Positions 51,759-63,400 are shown, numbered from the stretch's first letter. The stretch: DNA of 64,000 nt from JAVVHH01 sp964657565 (GCA_964657565.1 CAZZVQ010000015.1:1-64000); one strand, 5' to 3'. The notes: generated from the sequence alone by a model not told the origin. Translations and numbers: made by a program.

Positions 51759-52717
51759 ATGGACGCAGGCGGCTGCCCGGACACGATCTATTGCACGCCC
51801 AACCTGCACATCGTCGCCCGCACGCCAGGCCGTTCGCCCGTCTTGGTGGTGACGTTCGAGTCTCTGGTCGACCCGCACGAACCGCGGCGACACGGGTTTG
51901 CCGAGGTATTCCTGGCCACCCATGGCATCGATGCGATCCATGTGATCGGCCACACCAACGCCTGGTATCAATATCCCGAAATGGCCGACGCCATGGCCGT
52001 CATCCGCTCGGCCGGGCGACGCTACACCGAGATCGTCACCTATGGGCTCAGCATGGGGGCTATGCCGCGATCAACTTCGCGGCCGAACTCGGTGCGGCAC
52101 GGGCCATCGCGATCTCGCCGCAATACTCGATCGATCCCCGCAAGGTGCCGTTCGAGAACCGCTGGGACCAGCTCGTGCCGGCGGTTCGCTTCTGTTGCGA
52201 TCAGATCGACCACATGGCGGATTGCCCGGTCGAGGTCTGGGCGATCCACGATCCACACAATCTCGACCGTCGCCATGTGGCGCTGATCGCGCGGTATCTT
52301 ACCGTCCACCCCGTCCCCGTGCCCTTCAGCGGCCATCCCGCCACTGCCCTGCTGAGCGAAACCGGCCTGCTGTCGAGTCTCGTGCTCGATCTGCTTCACC
52401 GGCAGTTCGACGCCGCGGCATTCGCCCATCGGTTGGCCATGGCCTCGCCAGCGGCCGCAGCGTGGCACGCCGGCCAGGCCGAAGCGCTGCCGCAGCACGC
52501 GAAAAGGCAGCAGTTGACGCACTATCGGCGCGCCGCTGCGATCCGTCCGAACGACCCGCGCTATGCCCGCGACCTCGGCTTCATCCTGCACCGGCTCCGC
52601 GGGCGCGAGGAGGCGGTGCATGCCTTGAACCATGCGCTGACCCTCGAGCCGGCGCGCGCGCCGCTCTCCTTCATGCTCAGCCAGGCACTCAGCCGCTGCG
52701 GCAGGCATGCGGACGCC
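51759..52717 (+). CDS. Alpha/beta-hydrolase-like TPR protein, frameshifted and cut by assembly gap
   Basis: The N-terminal part (51759-52055) reads to YGLSMG, then the frame shifts at a G5 run (52054-52058); one extra G restores GYAAINFAAELG, exactly as in the paralogue at 53867 (YGSSMGGYAAI, serine nucleophile motif). The second part is a TPR region running into the gap. Adding one base and merging the 55-base repeat flanking the gap gives 1974 bp, an uninterrupted 657-codon frame through the FkbM domain to 53886. So this may be one fused hydrolase-TPR-methyltransferase. Probable sequencing error, though a real mutation is possible. Confidence 0.65.
52663..52717 (+). repeat. 55-base repeat, copy left of gap
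   Basis: Identical to 52818-52872 on the other side of the N run. Direct identity at both contig ends indicates an unmerged overlap. Confidence 0.9.
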
Positions 52718-52817
52718 NNNNNNNNNNNNNNNNNNNNNNNNNNNNNNNNNNNNNNNNNNNNNNNNNNNNNNNNNNNNNNNNNNNNNNNNNNNNNNNNNNN
52801 NNNNNNNNNNNNNNNNN
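52718..52817. other. Assembly gap (100 N)
   Basis: Exactly 100 N between identical 55-base ends. The number is a placeholder; the true gap is probably minus 55, i.e. the contigs overlap. Confidence 0.97.
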
Positions 52818-52872
52818 GCTCTCCTTCATGCTCAGCCAGGCACTCAGCCGCTGCGGCAGGCATGCGGACGCC
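52818..52872 (+). repeat. 55-base repeat, copy right of gap
   Basis: Identical to 52663-52717. It encodes a TPR segment (SFMLSQALSRCGRHADA) in a different frame from the left copy, as expected if the two should be one. Confidence 0.9.
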
Positions 52873-53058
52873 CTGGCCGCCGCCGAAGCCGCCGTGCGGT
52901 TGGACAGCTCGAACGCGTCGTTCACGGCCAACCTGGCCAGCATGCGCGGTAGACTGCACCGTCATCAGCGGCGCCAAGCGATCATCCGCACCGCCGCCGC
53001 CTGGCTGCGGGCTACCCTGGACCCACTCCTCGGCTGGCGCCGACGGCCGCATGGGATC

Positions 53059-53886
53059 ATGTCGCTGAAAATGCTGCGGTCCATCCCGCGCGAGGCGCGC
53101 GAGGCCGGCATACGGCGCTTGTGCACCACCGTGCCGATGGCCGGCGGTGTGATCCTGTGCCGCGTGCTCGGCCGCTACAAGATGCTGGTCGATGACCGCG
53201 ATGACGGCCTCGCGCCGCATCTCATGCTCGACGGCGTGTGGGAGAACTGGACCACCGAGGTGATCCTCGCCCGCCTCGGGCCCGGCATGGTCGCCGTCGA
53301 TGTCGGCGCCAATCTCGGCTACTTCACGCTGCTCATGGCCGATTGCGTCGGTGAGGGCGGCCACGTCCACGCCTTCGAGCCGAACCCGCGCATGGCTGAC
53401 CTGGCGCGGCGCTCCGCCGCGATGAACGGCCTCGGCGACCGCATCACGCTGCACGCGAACCCGGTCGGCGCCCGCCACGGCGAGCGCGTCCGCCTGATCG
53501 TCCCCGACAACCAGCCCATGAACGCCCATCTCGCCCCGGCGGCCGCCGACATGCCGGAGGCGCCGCTGCATACGGTCACGCTCGATGACGCGCTGGCCGG
53601 CAGCCGGGTCGACCTGGTGAAGATCGACGCGGAAGGCGCCGAATACGCGATCTGGCGCGGCATGCAGGCCATCGTGGCGCGCAACGAGCCCCTGACCATC
53701 CTGCTGGAGTTCACGCCGGACCGCATCGCCGACCCGGCCGGCTTCCTGGCCGAGCTGTCCGCCGCCGGCTTCGGCCTGGCGCGGATCGACGCGCGGCGCG
53801 GCATCGTCCCGGTCGCGACCGCCGCGGTGCTCGGCGCGCCGGCCAGCGTGGACCAGATGCTCGCGTTCACCCGGCCGGCTTGGTGA
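53059..53886 (+). CDS. FkbM-family SAM-dependent methyltransferase
   Basis: The domain begins with a short helical stretch and has the SAM motif VDVGANLGYFTLLMA, then VHAFEPNPRMADLARRSA and DLVKIDAEGAEYAIWRGM, all typical of FkbM O-methyltransferases. The ATG at 53059 gives 275 residues. The same frame is open upstream through the TPR region to the gap, so it may instead be the C-terminal domain of the hydrolase-TPR protein. It overlaps the convergent paralogue by 20 bp. Target unknown; probably a sugar or polyketide hydroxyl. Confidence 0.85.
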   Translation: MSLKMLRSIPREAREAGIRRLCTTVPMAGGVILCRVLGRYKMLVDDRDDGLAPHLMLDGVWENWTTEVILARLGPGMVAVDVGANLGYFTLLMADCVGEGGHVHAFEPNPRMADLARRSAAMNGLGDRITLHANPVGARHGERVRLIVPDNQPMNAHLAPAAADMPEAPLHTVTLDDALAGSRVDLVKIDAEGAEYAIWRGMQAIVARNEPLTILLEFTPDRIADPAGFLAELSAAGFGLARIDARRGIVPVATAAVLGAPASVDQMLAFTRPAW

Positions 53887-54955
53887 ACAGCGATAACAGC
53901 CCCGACAGCCGGCCCGCGGGCGTTCCCGCCGCCCGCGCCCGCAATTCCGCCAGGCGCCTTGAGTACCGCTCCTGCCCGATTGCGCCCGCCAACGCACCCT
54001 CCATCAGGGCCACGGCCTGATCCACCAGCCCCTTAGCCTCCAGGCAGAAGCTGCAGGCCCAGGCGAAGTAGGGCTGGCCCGGCTCGAGCTCGATGGCCCG
54101 CCGCAGCATCGCCAGCGCCTCGTCCACCTGCCCGGCCCGCATCAATTGCTGGCCCAGCCGGCACGCCGCCGTCGCGCTGGCCGGCGCCCGCAGCACCGCC
54201 TCGCGCAGCAGCGCGATCCGTCCTTGGCGGCCCAGCCGCCAATCCGACCGGGCCCGCTCGAGCAGGCTTTCGGATGATTGATCCCGCTTCGCCAGCGCCG
54301 CCCGGGTGAAAGCGCTGCAGTCGAAACTGTCCGCGCAAATCGCCAGGATCGCCTGCTGCAGCAAGCCCACCTCGGCCAGGAAGCCGGTGACCGGATGCCC
54401 GGTGAACGGCAGCACGATCGGCCGGTGGTCGAAGCGGGCGCGCAGCAAGGCCATATGGCGCCGGTCGGGCGTGCGGGGATCATAGGCCACGTACGCCTCC
54501 GCCGGCCGCGGCCAGGCCAGCGTCGATTCCCAGACATCGCGGAACCGCCGCGAACTGTCGGGCCAGCGCCGCTCCCAAGACACCACACGCGGGTTGATCG
54601 AGAATTGCGGCGACAACGCGAACACCGCATGCGCCCCGGCCAGCCCGGCCAGCCGGATCGCCGCATAGCCACCCATGCTCGAGCCGTAGGTGACCACGCG
54701 CGCATAGCCGGCGGTCACCTCACGGACTGCCGCCATCGCCGCCGCGATCTGCGGATACTGATACCAATCGTTGCCGCGCCCCACGACATGGATCGCGTCG
54801 ATCCCGGAGCGGTCGAGGAACGCCTCGCCGTAGCCAGGGCGGTCCAGGCCGCCGACGTCGCTGAACGAGTCGAACGTGACGACGCAGCACGATCCGCCAT
54901 GACCGGCCCGGCGTCGCACCATGAGGTCGTCGTCACGGAACAGCGTCTCGCTCAT
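53867..54955 (-). CDS. Alpha/beta-hydrolase-like TPR protein
   Basis: This 362-residue protein has an N-terminal hydrolase-like domain (about 20-215) with TYGSSMGGYAA as nucleophile elbow and late FTGHPVTGFLAE supplying a His, and a C-terminal TPR-like helical region (about 235-340). It is a paralogue of the frameshifted gene at 51759: DAIHVVGRGNDWYQYPQIA matches DAIHVIGHTNAWYQYPEMA there. Such proteins occur near glycan or polyketide loci, but I know no assigned function. Same strand as the sulfotransferase-like gene, 15 bp downstream of it. Confidence 0.78.
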   Translation of the reverse strand: MSETLFRDDDLMVRRRAGHGGSCCVVTFDSFSDVGGLDRPGYGEAFLDRSGIDAIHVVGRGNDWYQYPQIAAAMAAVREVTAGYARVVTYGSSMGGYAAIRLAGLAGAHAVFALSPQFSINPRVVSWERRWPDSSRRFRDVWESTLAWPRPAEAYVAYDPRTPDRRHMALLRARFDHRPIVLPFTGHPVTGFLAEVGLLQQAILAICADSFDCSAFTRAALAKRDQSSESLLERARSDWRLGRQGRIALLREAVLRAPASATAACRLGQQLMRAGQVDEALAMLRRAIELEPGQPYFAWACSFCLEAKGLVDQAVALMEGALAGAIGQERYSRRLAELRARAAGTPAGRLSGLLSLFTKPAG

Positions 54956-54970
54956 GCCGGCATCCGGCCG

Positions 54971-56062
54971 CTAGCGGCGCGCGCGAGACGCCCAGCCAGG
55001 GCCGAGCAACTGCAGCGGGTTGACGTTCAGCCAACCCGGCGTGGACGGCAGGCCGAACCGCTCGCAGGCCGCCTCGACCAAGGCCTCGGCCTCGCGCAGC
55101 CCGGCCCCGTCGCCCGTCCGCGTCAGCTCGGTGACCGGCGTGTCCCGCGCGTGGGCGACCCGGGCCGACCAGGGCTCATTCCAGACCGATGCCGCGAGAC
55201 GCGCATTCGCATCCCGCCAGCGCGCCTCGATCGAGTCGCGCAACTCCGCATCGAGGCCCCTGAACGCGGCGCCATCCAGGCCGCGCGTCCGGCAAACCGC
55301 TTCCACGAAACGCGTCGCTTCCCGGCTTCGCGGCCCCAGATGCCGCCGAGCGCCGCGCAGGCCGAGCTGCCGGCACGCCTCGACGGCGATCGGGCCGGGA
55401 CTGGCGTTCTCCGCGAGAGCGAGATCGTCGGCCGTGATCAACCCGCGCACCCGCCCGAGCCCGGCCGCATCGAAGAAACGCGCCACCAGCCCCTCGCCCG
55501 AGCGCGGGTCGCGCACCGGCAACACCGTCAGCCGGCCATCGCAGGCGTGCCGCCACGGTTCGAACAGGGCGGCATAGTCGAGCGTCCGCCCGCCCAGCTC
55601 GGCCTGCGCGAACGCCGTGAACTCTCGCGATTCACGCAGGAACTGGGTCCGCCAAGTATAGGTCGAGTTCAGCAACTCGGCCTGCGGCTTGATCGTTGCC
55701 AACGCCTCGGCGGTGAAGCCATGCCGCTCGAAAAAGCCGGCCAGCAGCGTGGCAACGCCGCGCCGGGGCGGGATCAGGCAGAGATGCTCGTAGGACAGGA
55801 GCACGGTATCGGCGCCGCTGCCGGTCAGTTGCTCCGCCAGGCTGTCCAGCAGCTCGGCCCGTTCCCGCCGCGGGCGACGGCCATCGAGCGTCTCGCCCAG
55901 ATGCTGATGGTTCAGGTGCGGTTCGGCCGCGGACCGCGGCGTCAGCGCGGGATACAGGATGCCGGCCTGCGCCAGTTCCGGCCGGAGTCGCGTCAGCACG
56001 CGCTGCACCGTCGTGGTGCCGGTGCGCGGGAGCCCTATGTGGATGATCGCGCGCCGGGTCAT
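54971..56062 (-). CDS. Sulfotransferase-like P-loop protein
   Basis: This 363-residue protein opens with IHIGLPRTGTTTVQRVL, the 5'-phosphosulfate-binding loop of PAPS-dependent sulfotransferases, and has VLPVRDPRSGEGLVARFF, a candidate 3'-phosphate-binding strand. The remainder is divergent. It lies 24 bp after the oxoamine synthase gene, in the PKS operon. It may sulfate the cluster product, an inference from position. Confidence 0.75.
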   Translation of the reverse strand: MTRRAIIHIGLPRTGTTTVQRVLTRLRPELAQAGILYPALTPRSAAEPHLNHQHLGETLDGRRPRRERAELLDSLAEQLTGSGADTVLLSYEHLCLIPPRRGVATLLAGFFERHGFTAEALATIKPQAELLNSTYTWRTQFLRESREFTAFAQAELGGRTLDYAALFEPWRHACDGRLTVLPVRDPRSGEGLVARFFDAAGLGRVRGLITADDLALAENASPGPIAVEACRQLGLRGARRHLGPRSREATRFVEAVCRTRGLDGAAFRGLDAELRDSIEARWRDANARLAASVWNEPWSARVAHARDTPVTELTRTGDGAGLREAEALVEAACERFGLPSTPGWLNVNPLQLLGPGWASRARR

Positions 56063-56086
56063 GACCGGGTCCGTCGAACGGTGGTC

Positions 56087-57454
56087 CTAGTCGGCCGCAA
56101 GTTTGATCGCCAGCGCTGCGAGGTCGACGCTGTTCGGCTTGATCGCGGCCATCGCATCGGCGATCTGCTCGGTGACGCGGGCGAGTTGCGCGCGGTCGTG
56201 CAGCGACGAGATGAAGAGGCGCAGCCGCGCGGCGCGCTCGGGCACGGCCGGGTAGATGATCGGCTGCAGATTGACCCCCTGCCGTCGCAGCCGGTCGGCG
56301 ACCTGCGCGGCGCGGATCGATCCTCCCGTCATGATCGGCACGATGGCGGCTCCGATCGACGGCCCGGTATCCAGCCCGGCCGCCCGCGCCCGCTCGAGGA
56401 AAAACGTTGCGTTTTCCGACAGTTGCGCCACCCGCTCCGGCTCGTCGCGCATTATCTTGAGCGCCGCCGCGGCCGCCGCGGCCACCGGCGGCGCCAGCCC
56501 GACCGAATAGACGAACCCCGGCGCCGAACAGCGCAGGTAGTCGATCAGCCCTTTGGATCCCGCCACGTAGCCGCCGCACGACGACAGCGTCTTGCTCAGC
56601 GTGCCCATCCAAAGGTCGACCTCGCGCGGATCGACGCCGCAGCGCTCCGCGATGCCCAGCCCCCGCGCGCCCAGCACGCCGAGCGAGTGCGCCTCGTCGA
56701 CCATCAAGCTCGCCCGGTGCCGCCGCGCCAGCGCCACCAGCCCGGCCAGGTCAGGCACGTCGCCATCCATGCTGTAGTGGCCCTCGACGACGACCAGCAC
56801 CCGCTTGACCTGGTCGCGGACCCGGCTGAGCTCCGCATCGAGCGCGGCGAGGTCGTTATGCGCGAACGGCAACCGTCGCGCGCCCGACAGCAGCGCGCCC
56901 TGCACGATGCTGTTGTGGCAGAGCGCGTCGTAGACGATCGCGTCCTCCGCGCCGACCAGATGGCCGATCACGCTGACATTCGTGGCGTGCCCGCTGACGA
57001 GCGCCACCGCATCGTCGACCCCGCACGCATCTGCCAGCGCCTCCTCCAGCGCCCGGTGCAACGGCCGCTCGCCCGACACGACCCGGCTTGCGGACACCGA
57101 GGTGCCGTAGCGGTCGATCGCCGCCTTGGCCGCGGCCGAGACGCGCGGATCGCCGTTGAGGCCAAGATAGTTGTAGGAGACGAAATTGTCGTATTCGCGG
57201 TCGCCGATCCAGGTGCGCGCCCCGGCGATGCCCGCATGCGGCTGGAAATACGGGTTCTCCAGCCCGAGGATCGCGCCGGCCTGGCGCATCATGTCCAGGT
57301 TGGCATAGACCTCCGGGTCGCCCAGCGCCGGCGTCGCCTCGCGCGGTGGCGGGGCCGCCTCGGGCGTCATCGCCGGCGCGGCGGATTTGCGTGCCGTGAG
57401 GCGAGCGAACAATCGCGCTTTGCTCGAGGCCGAGAGGCCCAGCGGGGTGCTCAT
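56087..57454 (-). CDS. PLP-dependent alpha-oxoamine synthase (BioF/SPT/ALAS-like)
   Basis: This 455-residue fold-type I PLP enzyme belongs to the family that condenses an amino acid with an acyl thioester, losing CO2. The Schiff-base Lys is in GTLSKTLSSCGGY; DEAHSLGVLG and FVSYNYLGLNGD are family motifs. A 60-residue N-terminal extension rich in Ala/Pro precedes the catalytic core. It starts two bases after the PKS stop, strongly implying that it takes the PKS acyl chain as substrate and releases it as an aminoketone, as SPT-like partners of PKSs do. Confidence 0.88.
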   Translation of the reverse strand: MSTPLGLSASSKARLFARLTARKSAAPAMTPEAAPPPREATPALGDPEVYANLDMMRQAGAILGLENPYFQPHAGIAGARTWIGDREYDNFVSYNYLGLNGDPRVSAAAKAAIDRYGTSVSASRVVSGERPLHRALEEALADACGVDDAVALVSGHATNVSVIGHLVGAEDAIVYDALCHNSIVQGALLSGARRLPFAHNDLAALDAELSRVRDQVKRVLVVVEGHYSMDGDVPDLAGLVALARRHRASLMVDEAHSLGVLGARGLGIAERCGVDPREVDLWMGTLSKTLSSCGGYVAGSKGLIDYLRCSAPGFVYSVGLAPPVAAAAAAALKIMRDEPERVAQLSENATFFLERARAAGLDTGPSIGAAIVPIMTGGSIRAAQVADRLRRQGVNLQPIIYPAVPERAARLRLFISSLHDRAQLARVTEQIADAMAAIKPNSVDLAALAIKLAAD

Positions 57455-57456
57455 GG

Positions 57457-60400
57457 CTAGGCGCCGGACGCCAGCAGCTCAGCCGGTTCGACCGTCTCGA
57501 ACCGCGACAACCGCTCGACCATCGGGTTCACAGAAGGGCCCTCCGCCTCGGCCGCGCCGGTCGAGAGGACGGTGCGCACCATCCGCCCGGCCAGCGCGTT
57601 GATGCTCGCCCCCTCCGACAGCGCCAGCAGCGGCACCGCCAGCCCGAACCGCTGCTCCACCGCCAGGCGCAGCTCCATCGCCATCAGGCTGTCCATGCCC
57701 AGTTCCGACAGCGGACGCTGGGCGCCGATCAGGGCCGGCGCCGTCTTGGTGATCTTGGCGACCTCGGCGATCAGTAATTCCGTCAACTTCGCTTGCGCCA
57801 CGTCCGGCGGGCTGTTCTGCAGCAGCTCGCGCAAATCCAGCTCGGGTCCGCCGGCGCCGTCTTCGGCCTTGATCGCCCTGAACGCCGGCGTCCGCAGCAG
57901 CGGCAGCCGGCTCGCCAGCGCACCCCAGCCCACTTCCGCCAGACCGATCACCGGGCGGCCGCTCGCGAGCAGCTCCGGCAGCATGTCCAGCGCGTCGGTG
58001 GCGTGCAGCATCCGGCCGCCCAGCTGCCGGTTCAGCATCTGCGCCACCCCCGCCTCGCGCACCAGGTAGCCGGCATCGGCGATCGGCCCCCATTGCACGG
58101 CGAGCCCGGGCAGACCCGCCGCATGCCGCCGCTCGATCACCGCCTCCGCCGCCGCGTTCGCCGCCACGTAGCCGGCCTGGCCCGGGTTGCCGAGCACGGT
58201 GGTCACCGACGAGAACAGCACGAACAGCTCGATCGGATCGACCAGGGTGAGCCGGTCCAGCGCCTCGATCCCGCCGAGCTTCACCTGCAGCGCCGCCGCC
58301 AGCCTGGTCGCGTCGACATCGGGCAGGATGGCGTCATCCATCACGACCGCCGCGTGGATCACGCCTGCCAGCGGCGGCATCTCGTCTCGCACGGCATCCA
58401 GCGTCGCGGCCAGCGCCGCCGCGTCACCCACGTCACACGCGAACGCCCGCGCGTCCACGCCAGCGCCGCGCAGCTGCTCCAGCGCGTGGTCCGCGCCCGG
58501 CGTCGCCCCGCCGCGGCGGCCGAGCAGGACCAGATGGCGCGCCCCGTGGCGAGCCAGCCAGCGTCCGGCCTCCAAGCCGAAGCCGTTCAGCCCGCCGGTG
58601 ACGAGATACGTGCTATCCGGTCGCAGCGCGAGGTTCGCCTGCATCGGCGGCTGGGCGCGGAGCGGCGGGGCCGACTCGATCTCGAGGATCACCTTGCCGA
58701 CATGCCCCGACGCCTGCATCAGCCGGAACGCCGCCGCCGCATCGCCGGCCGCGAAGGCTCGGTACGGGAGCGGGCGCAGCCGACCTTCGGCCAGCGCGGC
58801 TGAGAGCTCGCCGAACAGGCTGGCCGCAAGCGCCGGATGCACCAGCGGCAACTGGTCGGCGTCGACGCCGAAATACGCCACGTTCTGCCGCAGCGGCCGG
58901 ATGCCCATCCGGGTGTTGGCGTAGAAATCGCGCTTGCCCAGCTCCAGGAAGCGGCCGAACGGGCGCAGCAACCCGAGGCTGCGCTCCATCGCCTCGCCGC
59001 TGAGCGAGTTCAGCACCACGTCGACGCCCTGCCCGCCCGTCAGCCGCAGCACGTCGTCCACGAAATCCAGACTGCGGCTATCCAGCACGGCAGCAACGCC
59101 CAGCCGCCGCAGTAGCGCCCGCTTGGCCGCCGACCCGGCGGTCGCATAGATGGTCGCGCCCCGCGCGCGCGCATACTGGATCGCGGCCAGGCCGACGCCC
59201 CCGGCGCCGCCGTGCACCAGCACGGTCTCGCCGGGCTGCAGCCTGGCCAGATGTCCCAGCGCGTAGGCGACCGTCAGGAACGCGACCGGCACCGTCGCGG
59301 CTGCGGCGAAGCCCATGCCCTCCGGCATCCGCATCACGGCATGGGCACGGGTCACGGCGTGGGTCGCCATCGTCGCCGGCGCGAACGCCATCACGCGGTC
59401 GCCGATCGCCAGTCCCTCGACGCCCGCCCCCACGGCGGCGATCTCGCCGGCGCATTCGAGCCCCAGCGTCGGGCCGGCGAACCCGTCCAGCAGCGCCTCG
59501 TCCGGCAGCAATCCCTGCGCCCACATCACGTCGCGGAAATTCAGCCCCGCCGCGCGCACGCGGATCAGCACCTCGCCGGCCTGCAGCGGGCCCGGCGCCG
59601 CCACATGATCCCAGCCCAGCGTCTCGAGCCGGCCGGGCCGCGCGACGGACAGACGCATCGCGGCGTTGTCCTGCGGCGGCCGCGTGGGCCAGCCCAGGCG
59701 GATCCGCGGCGCCGTCCGGGTGGTGCCGGCCCACGACACCTCCGGCTCGCCATCCGGCGCCAGTATCTCGGCGGCGGCTCGCGCCACCGCGTCCGCCGGC
59801 GCGAGGCCGGGATCGAGACGCACCAGGCGCGTCGCCGCGTCCGGATGCTCGTTGGCCGCCACCCGGAGCAGGCCGGCGACCGCCGCGGCTGCCGGCTCGC
59901 CCGTCGCGCCGGCCCGCACCAACACCGTCAGCCGCGCCTGGTCCGGCAGGGCCATCACGAGCCGGGCGAGGCCATCGAGCCAAGCGGGCAACGATCCGCC
60001 GGCCGGCAGCACGAACGCGATCCGCGAGGGGGTATCGCCAGGACGCCGCTCCCACGCCGAGAGGTGCAGCGCCAGTTCGTCCGGCCCGCAACATGTCACC
60101 CTGCCGGACTGGTCCAGCGTCTGCGCCACGCCAGCCGCCAGCGCATCGGCCGCCTCGGCGACGATCAGCGTGCCTCGGGCCTGGACCTCGAACTGGGGCG
60201 CCCGGGCAGGTAGTCTTCCCCCGATCAGGCACGCCGGCCATGCCTGCGGCAGGTCGCGGGTGTCGACCTCGTCCAGGCCCGCACCCGTCAGGGTCGCGCA
60301 CCAGGACGATGCATCCCGCAGCCGCTCGCCCGCCTGCGGCCATACCAGGCTCCACGACCGGTTCGGCATCGGTTCCGTCAGCAACACCACGGCGCCCGGG

Positions 60401-63400
60401 GCCTTGCGGGCCAGCAGCGCCAGCGCGTCGTCGCCGACGGCGCCGGTCGCGAAGGCGCAATATCCCACGACCAGCTCGTAGCCGGCATCGTCGGCCGGCA
60501 GGTCATCGAGCGAGGCGAACGCGCGGGCGTCGGCTACGCCGGCCAGTTCCTCGGCCAGCACCGGATGACCGCCGTCGGACGATACGGCGTCCAGGATCAA
60601 CGCCAGGCCTGCCGACCCAGCCGCCCGGAGCAGCCGGCGGCTGAAATCGCCGGTGCCGGCGCCGATCTGCAGCACACGCAGCGGACGCTGGCCCAGCCGG
60701 CCCCGCGCGAACGCGATGACGGCGTCACACAACGAACTCGCCGCCGCCGACCCGGACGGCGAGGCATGCACGAATTGTCCGAGCAGCGACGCCGGTGCCG
60801 CCGGGGCAGGCTCGCCCCGCAGACGCTGCGACAGGCCCTCGGCCGCCCAAGCCAGCAGCGTGGCGTCTGCCGCCGACGCCTCCGTGTCGAACGCCAGGCT
60901 CGCGAGCACGTCGTCGCTCGACACCTCGCCCGGCCGCAGACCATCCTGCTCGAGCCAACTCAGCAACCGATCCAGCAACGGCGCTGCCGCGGCGGCGACC
61001 CGGCCGGTCGCGAGGAGGTTCGCCTGGGTCAAGTCCTGCTCTGGATCGACGAGCAGACCCCGCAGCGTCTCGTCGGCCACCGACGAGGCGAACGCGTCGG
61101 CCAGCATGCTGGCCTCCTGCACCGCCCCGGGTACATAGCTCTCGAGCGCACCCCGCAGCAGGGCGGCGGCATCGGCCGGATCGATGGCCAGTGGGGTCGC
61201 CACCTGGTCGCAATGGAACGCAGCCTGCACCAGCCCGGCGCGGCTGCGCAGGCTCACGCGCACGAACCAGCACTCCAGCGCCTCCGCGACCGGCTCCTCC
61301 AGCGCGTCCAGCAGCACCAGGTCCGCGCAGACCGAACGCGGGCCCACGCGCCGCAGCCGCAGCCGCGCGCTCGCCGGAACCGTCCCGCCCGGCCGCAACA
61401 GCCGCACCCGCCCGAACCGCCAGGGCACCACGCCGTCGCCGGCCGACAGCGTCCGCGCCGCCAGACCGACCAGGCCCTGGAACGCCCCATCCAGCAGCGT
61501 CGGCGGCAGCAGCATCCCGTCGACGCCGGCCTCGGTCGCGACGAGCCGCACGTCGATGGCGGCCGCGTCGGCCGTCATCTGGACGTCCCGCACCGAATGG
61601 AAGGCGGGCCCATAGACCAGGCCCAACCGGGCCGCGTCGCGGCGGAGGCGGTCGCCCGTGATCGTCTCCCCGTCCGCGATCCGAGGCGGCACCGGACCGA
61701 CCGGTTGCGCGCCGCTGCCGGCCATCACCCGGCCCGTGGCATGGACCGTCCACGGATCGTCCGACAGACGCTGCCGCGAGGCGATCTCGATCGTGCCGCT
61801 GGCGTCGGTGGCCAACCGCACCCGCGTCTGCCGCAGCTGACCGTGCTCGACCGGGAACGGCCGGATGATCTCGAAATCCACCACCTCCAGCGCGGCCGCC
61901 GCCGGATACCGCGCCCGTGCTGCCACCAGCGCCATCTCCAGTAGCGCCGCCGCCGGGACCACCGCGGCCTCCCCCACCACATGGTCGGCCAGCCAGAGCT
62001 GCTGCGACGGCCCGATCAGGTTCAGCCACACGACCGGTTCGCTGCCCTCGCGCGCGCCGAGCAGCCGGTGCTCGTGCGGACGGTTGACGATGTCGCGCGA
62101 TTCGACGGTCATCCCGAGCCAGTGCCGCTCCCGCTGCCACGGGTAGGTGGGCAGGCCGCGGTGCTGCACCGGCCCGGCGAACGCGTCGGCACCCCGGATG
62201 TCGCAGCCGGCCGCATGGCAGCGGCGCGCGAGCAGCGCGATGGGATCCCGCCCCCGCACCGACCGCTGCGACAGGCTGGGCAGCACACGCCCGGTGATAT
62301 CGGCGTCGCGCAGCGCCGCGTTCAGGTAGCCCGCCAGCGTCGGTTGTGGACCGATCTCGATGAAGATGCGGGCGCCGGCGTCGATCAGCGCTGCGGCGCC
62401 GGCGGCGAAACGCACGGGCTCGCGGACATTGCGCCACCAATACCGGCCGTCCAGACGCTCGCCAGCAGCCAGGGCGGCGCCCGTCACGGTCGAGACGAAG
62501 AGCTCGGGCCCGGGCGGCAAGCAGGGCTGATCGATCGGCGCACCGTGCAGCCCCTCGAGCGCCTCCAGCAGCGGCAGCTCGATCGGATCCATCTCGGGGC
62601 TGTGGAACGCGTGTGCGACGGAGAGTGGGCTGAAGGCCCAGCGTTCCCGGCCGGCACGCCCTGCCAGCGCGTCGATGGCTTCGCCGGGGCCGGCGACCGT
62701 GATCGACGCGGCGGCGTTCACGGCCGCGATCGACAGCCCGGTGGCGTCGATCACCTCGGCGGCGCGCGCCGGGTCGAGGCCGAGCGCCGCCATGCGGCCG
62801 CTACCCGCCGTCGTGGCCTGCAGGCGGCTCCGCTCCGTGACGACCTGACACGCTTGGTCGAGGCTGAGCGCGCCAGCCGCCCAGGCCGCCGCGATCTCGC
62901 CCACGCTGTGGCCCATGAATAGTTGGCCGACGATGCCGGCGGCGCGCAACGCCTCCACGGTCGCCACCTGGATGGCGAACAGCATCGGCTGCGCGATCCC
63001 GGTATCGCGCAACGCCTCGTCGTCCAGCGCGCCGATCCGGTCCAGCACCGACCAGCCCAGCCTGGGCGCCAAATAGGAATCCACCTCGGCCAGGCTGTCG
63101 AGGAAGGTGGGGGAGGCCTGCGCCGCTTCGGCCCCCATGCCGGCCCACTGGCTGCCATTGCCCGAGAAGACGAATGCGACCCGGCCCACCACGGCCTCGC
63201 CATGCGCGACATCGTGGCTGGCGCGGTCGCCGAGCCAGGTGTCGAGATGCAAGGCCATCGCCTCGGGCGGCCCGGGCGACACGACGAGCCGGTGGGCGTG
63301 CTGTTCGCGGCACAGCGCCGCGCCACGCAACAACGCGGCATCGACGTCGCCCGAGCGCAGCCGATCGCGCCAGGTCGCGGCCAATGCCCGCAACGCGGCC

